Assembly: GCF_027111295.1 (NCBI RefSeq)
Contig: NZ_CP114287.1
Span: forward strand, 2,294,001 to 2,358,000
DNA: 64,000 nt
Source of the DNA: Flavobacterium gelatinilyticum
GTDB taxonomy: Bacteria; Bacteroidota; Bacteroidia; Flavobacteriales; Flavobacteriaceae
Direction of reading: 5' to 3'
In this document: one piece after another, positions 63,087 to 64,000 of the stretch
Layout of the letters: the number at the start of each line of letters is the position of its first letter
Numbering within the stretch: the first letter of the stretch is position 1
Program-made: the position numbers and the translations under genes
Notes under the pieces: generated by a model
What the model was told of the DNA's origin: nothing
Databases searched by the model: none
Seen by the model: the letters and a program-made list of their open reading frames with translations, nothing else

Positions 63087-63289
63087 TAACTTCAATAATC
63101 TATTATCATAACCGGTGTAACTGTTTCAGCATTTGTATAGTGCTTAATAAAAGCATTATAATGACTAATTTTATCATTTACAATTCTTACCCAAACAACA
63201 GCATTCTAAATTTTTAACCTCTTAGTGTCTTCCTAAATTATCTGTTTGTTAAATGACAAATATCATGGATATTACAAGCACTTATGTTG
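63087..63289. other. Intergenic region between ilvA and the haemoglobin gene
   Basis: About 200 bases. A weak TGCTT/AAGCA hairpin near 63150-63165 without a T-run is the only structure; I see no gene or clear ilvA terminator. Confidence 0.35.
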
Positions 63290-63297
63290 TATTTTTG
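63290..63297 (+). promoter_or_regulatory. Promoter -7 box for the truncated haemoglobin gene
   Basis: TATTTTTG, 25 bases before the ATG at 63323. It overlaps the upstream start at 63284, which excludes that start. Confidence 0.55.
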
Positions 63298-63322
63298 CAT
63301 TTTTAAATTATCTGGTAAAAAC

Positions 63323-63730
63323 ATGGAGACACTAAAAGATATTTCAACTCTGGAAGACATCAAACAAATGGTAAACAGCTTTTATGCTAATGTTAGAAAA
63401 GATGATCTTATAGGACCAATTTTTAATGATAAATTACAAGACCGCTGGGAACCGCATTTACAAAAAATGTACGGATTCTGGCAGACCATTTTATTTGATG
63501 TTCGTGCTTATTCCGGATCACCTTTTCCTCCGCACAAACAATTACCAGTAGAAAAAACACATTTTGACCGCTGGATTTCGATATTCAATACTACAATTGA
63601 TGCCCAGTTTGCAGGCCCGGTTACAGAAGAAGCCAAAATGCGTGCAACAAATATGGCACACATGTTCAGCCACAAAATTGAACACTTTCGAAATATCGAA
63701 AATGAATTAAAAAATATGGTTATTAAATAG
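63323..63730 (+). CDS. Group III truncated haemoglobin
   Basis: 135 residues, small haem protein that may bind oxygen or deal with NO. Start METLKDISTLEDIKQMVNSFY; then DLIGPIFNDKLQDRWEPHLQKMYGFWQTILF and, as usual in group III, the segment with proximal His, HFDRWISIFNTTID. The length fits the family. I use the ATG at 63323 because the promoter box at 63290-63297 lies inside the longer frame from 63284. The role here is not shown by context. Confidence 0.9.
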   Translation: METLKDISTLEDIKQMVNSFYANVRKDDLIGPIFNDKLQDRWEPHLQKMYGFWQTILFDVRAYSGSPFPPHKQLPVEKTHFDRWISIFNTTIDAQFAGPVTEEAKMRATNMAHMFSHKIEHFRNIENELKNMVIK

Positions 63731-63748
63731 TAAAAAGGTTCTTTCAGA

Positions 63749-63779
63749 TTGGAATACTATTATTATTTAAATACATTTG
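63749..63779 (+). promoter_or_regulatory. Promoter of the secreted protein gene at the right edge
   Basis: TTG (63749-63751), 20 bases, TACATTTG (63772-63779), full match to the Bacteroidota two-part promoter, 49 bases before the ATG. Confidence 0.65.
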
Positions 63780-63828
63780 GTTTAGCTGAAAAATTAAAAT
63801 AAAAGCCAATAACCAAATCAAATTTATA

Positions 63829-64000
63829 ATGAAAAAAACAGTTCTTTTTTTTGCCGTTTGTTTCTCTTTTTTAAATCTAAACGCCCAATCAAAACCCCTG
63901 GTTTCAAATCTATATAAAGGAACAGTTGACGGAAAAACTCCTGTAACTTTTTATATCAAAGCACAAGAAAATCAGTGTATTCCTGATGTAACCTATATTG
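63829..64000 (+). CDS. Secreted protein, N-terminal fragment
   Basis: 57 codons before the window ends. The start MKKTVLFFAVCFSFLNLNAQ is a typical Bacteroidota signal peptide with cleavage after NAQ. The mature part opens SKPLVSNLYKGTVDGKTPVT, then FYIKAQENQCIPDVTYI. Family cannot be told from this piece. It has its own good promoter. Confidence 0.75.
   Translation, partial: MKKTVLFFAVCFSFLNLNAQSKPLVSNLYKGTVDGKTPVTFYIKAQENQCIPDVTYI

Noticed and set aside
63140..63165. TGCTT/AAGCA hairpin as an ilvA terminator
   Set aside because: Five pairs only and no T-run.
63284..63322. Earlier start for the truncated haemoglobin
   Set aside because: The -7 promoter box at 63290-63297 lies within it, so it would not be transcribed whole.

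Overview
The window is an ordinary stretch of chromosome from a Flavobacterium-like member of the Bacteroidota (Flavobacteriaceae). Evidence: AT-rich DNA, promoters of the TAnnTTTG type, almost no Shine-Dalgarno sites, and marker families such as a Porin_10 porin, DUF3467 after rpoC, DUF2851, DUF5522, SurA/MoxR pairs and exosortase N. I see no prophage, insertion sequence or CRISPR array. Species cannot be named from this alone.

Layout. 1-2,000: start of an amino acid permease, a 30-codon gene remnant with an inverted repeat, a small unknown protein and a LysM-NlpC/P60 wall hydrolase. 2,300-7,600: two unrelated aconitases in tandem. 8,000-11,700: an exosortase N gene coupled to its single target, a VIT-domain membrane protein with a PEP-type C-terminal signal. 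11,700-18,700: MoxR ATPase, SurA-like chaperone, a lipoprotein alpha-amylase of archaeal (GH13_7) appearance, RF3 and a zinc-ribbon-like membrane protein. 18,800-34,400: a long minus-strand information-processing block (rpsU, xerC, hpf, three tRNAs, tuf, tRNA-Trp, secE, nusG, rplKAJL, rpoB, rpoC, DUF3467). 34,500-50,500: metabolism and envelope genes (acyl-CoA dehydrogenase, HhH protein, permease, PspC, DUF2851, exonuclease, cysteine synthase/CBS, porin, rnhB, lipB, three paralogous lipoproteins, lysS). 50,600-57,500: D-lactate dehydrogenase, two Spy-like tandem-repeat proteins, hemL, glucosaminidase, ACC deaminase-like enzyme. 57,600-64,000: DUF5522 protein, 2-hydroxyacid dehydrogenase, hutU, DUF4136 lipoprotein, ilvA, a truncated haemoglobin and the start of a secreted protein.

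Regulation is the most rewarding part. ilvA is preceded by a promoter, a 19-residue leader peptide with seven isoleucine codons and a terminator: a complete ribosome-mediated attenuator. rpsU carries a near-perfect Shine-Dalgarno in a genome that otherwise avoids them, which fits autoregulation by bS21. A short repeat (AATCTAAAAT followed by A-rich bases) sits directly on the ATG of several unrelated genes, and a second repeat of 23 bases recurs 33 kb apart with one mismatch. A 160-base non-coding stretch after the rpoC operon ends in its own terminator and may be a small RNA.

All gene names rest on recognisable motifs and family memory; no database search was run. Several start codons were moved downstream from the longest possible reading frame, as stated in the entries.
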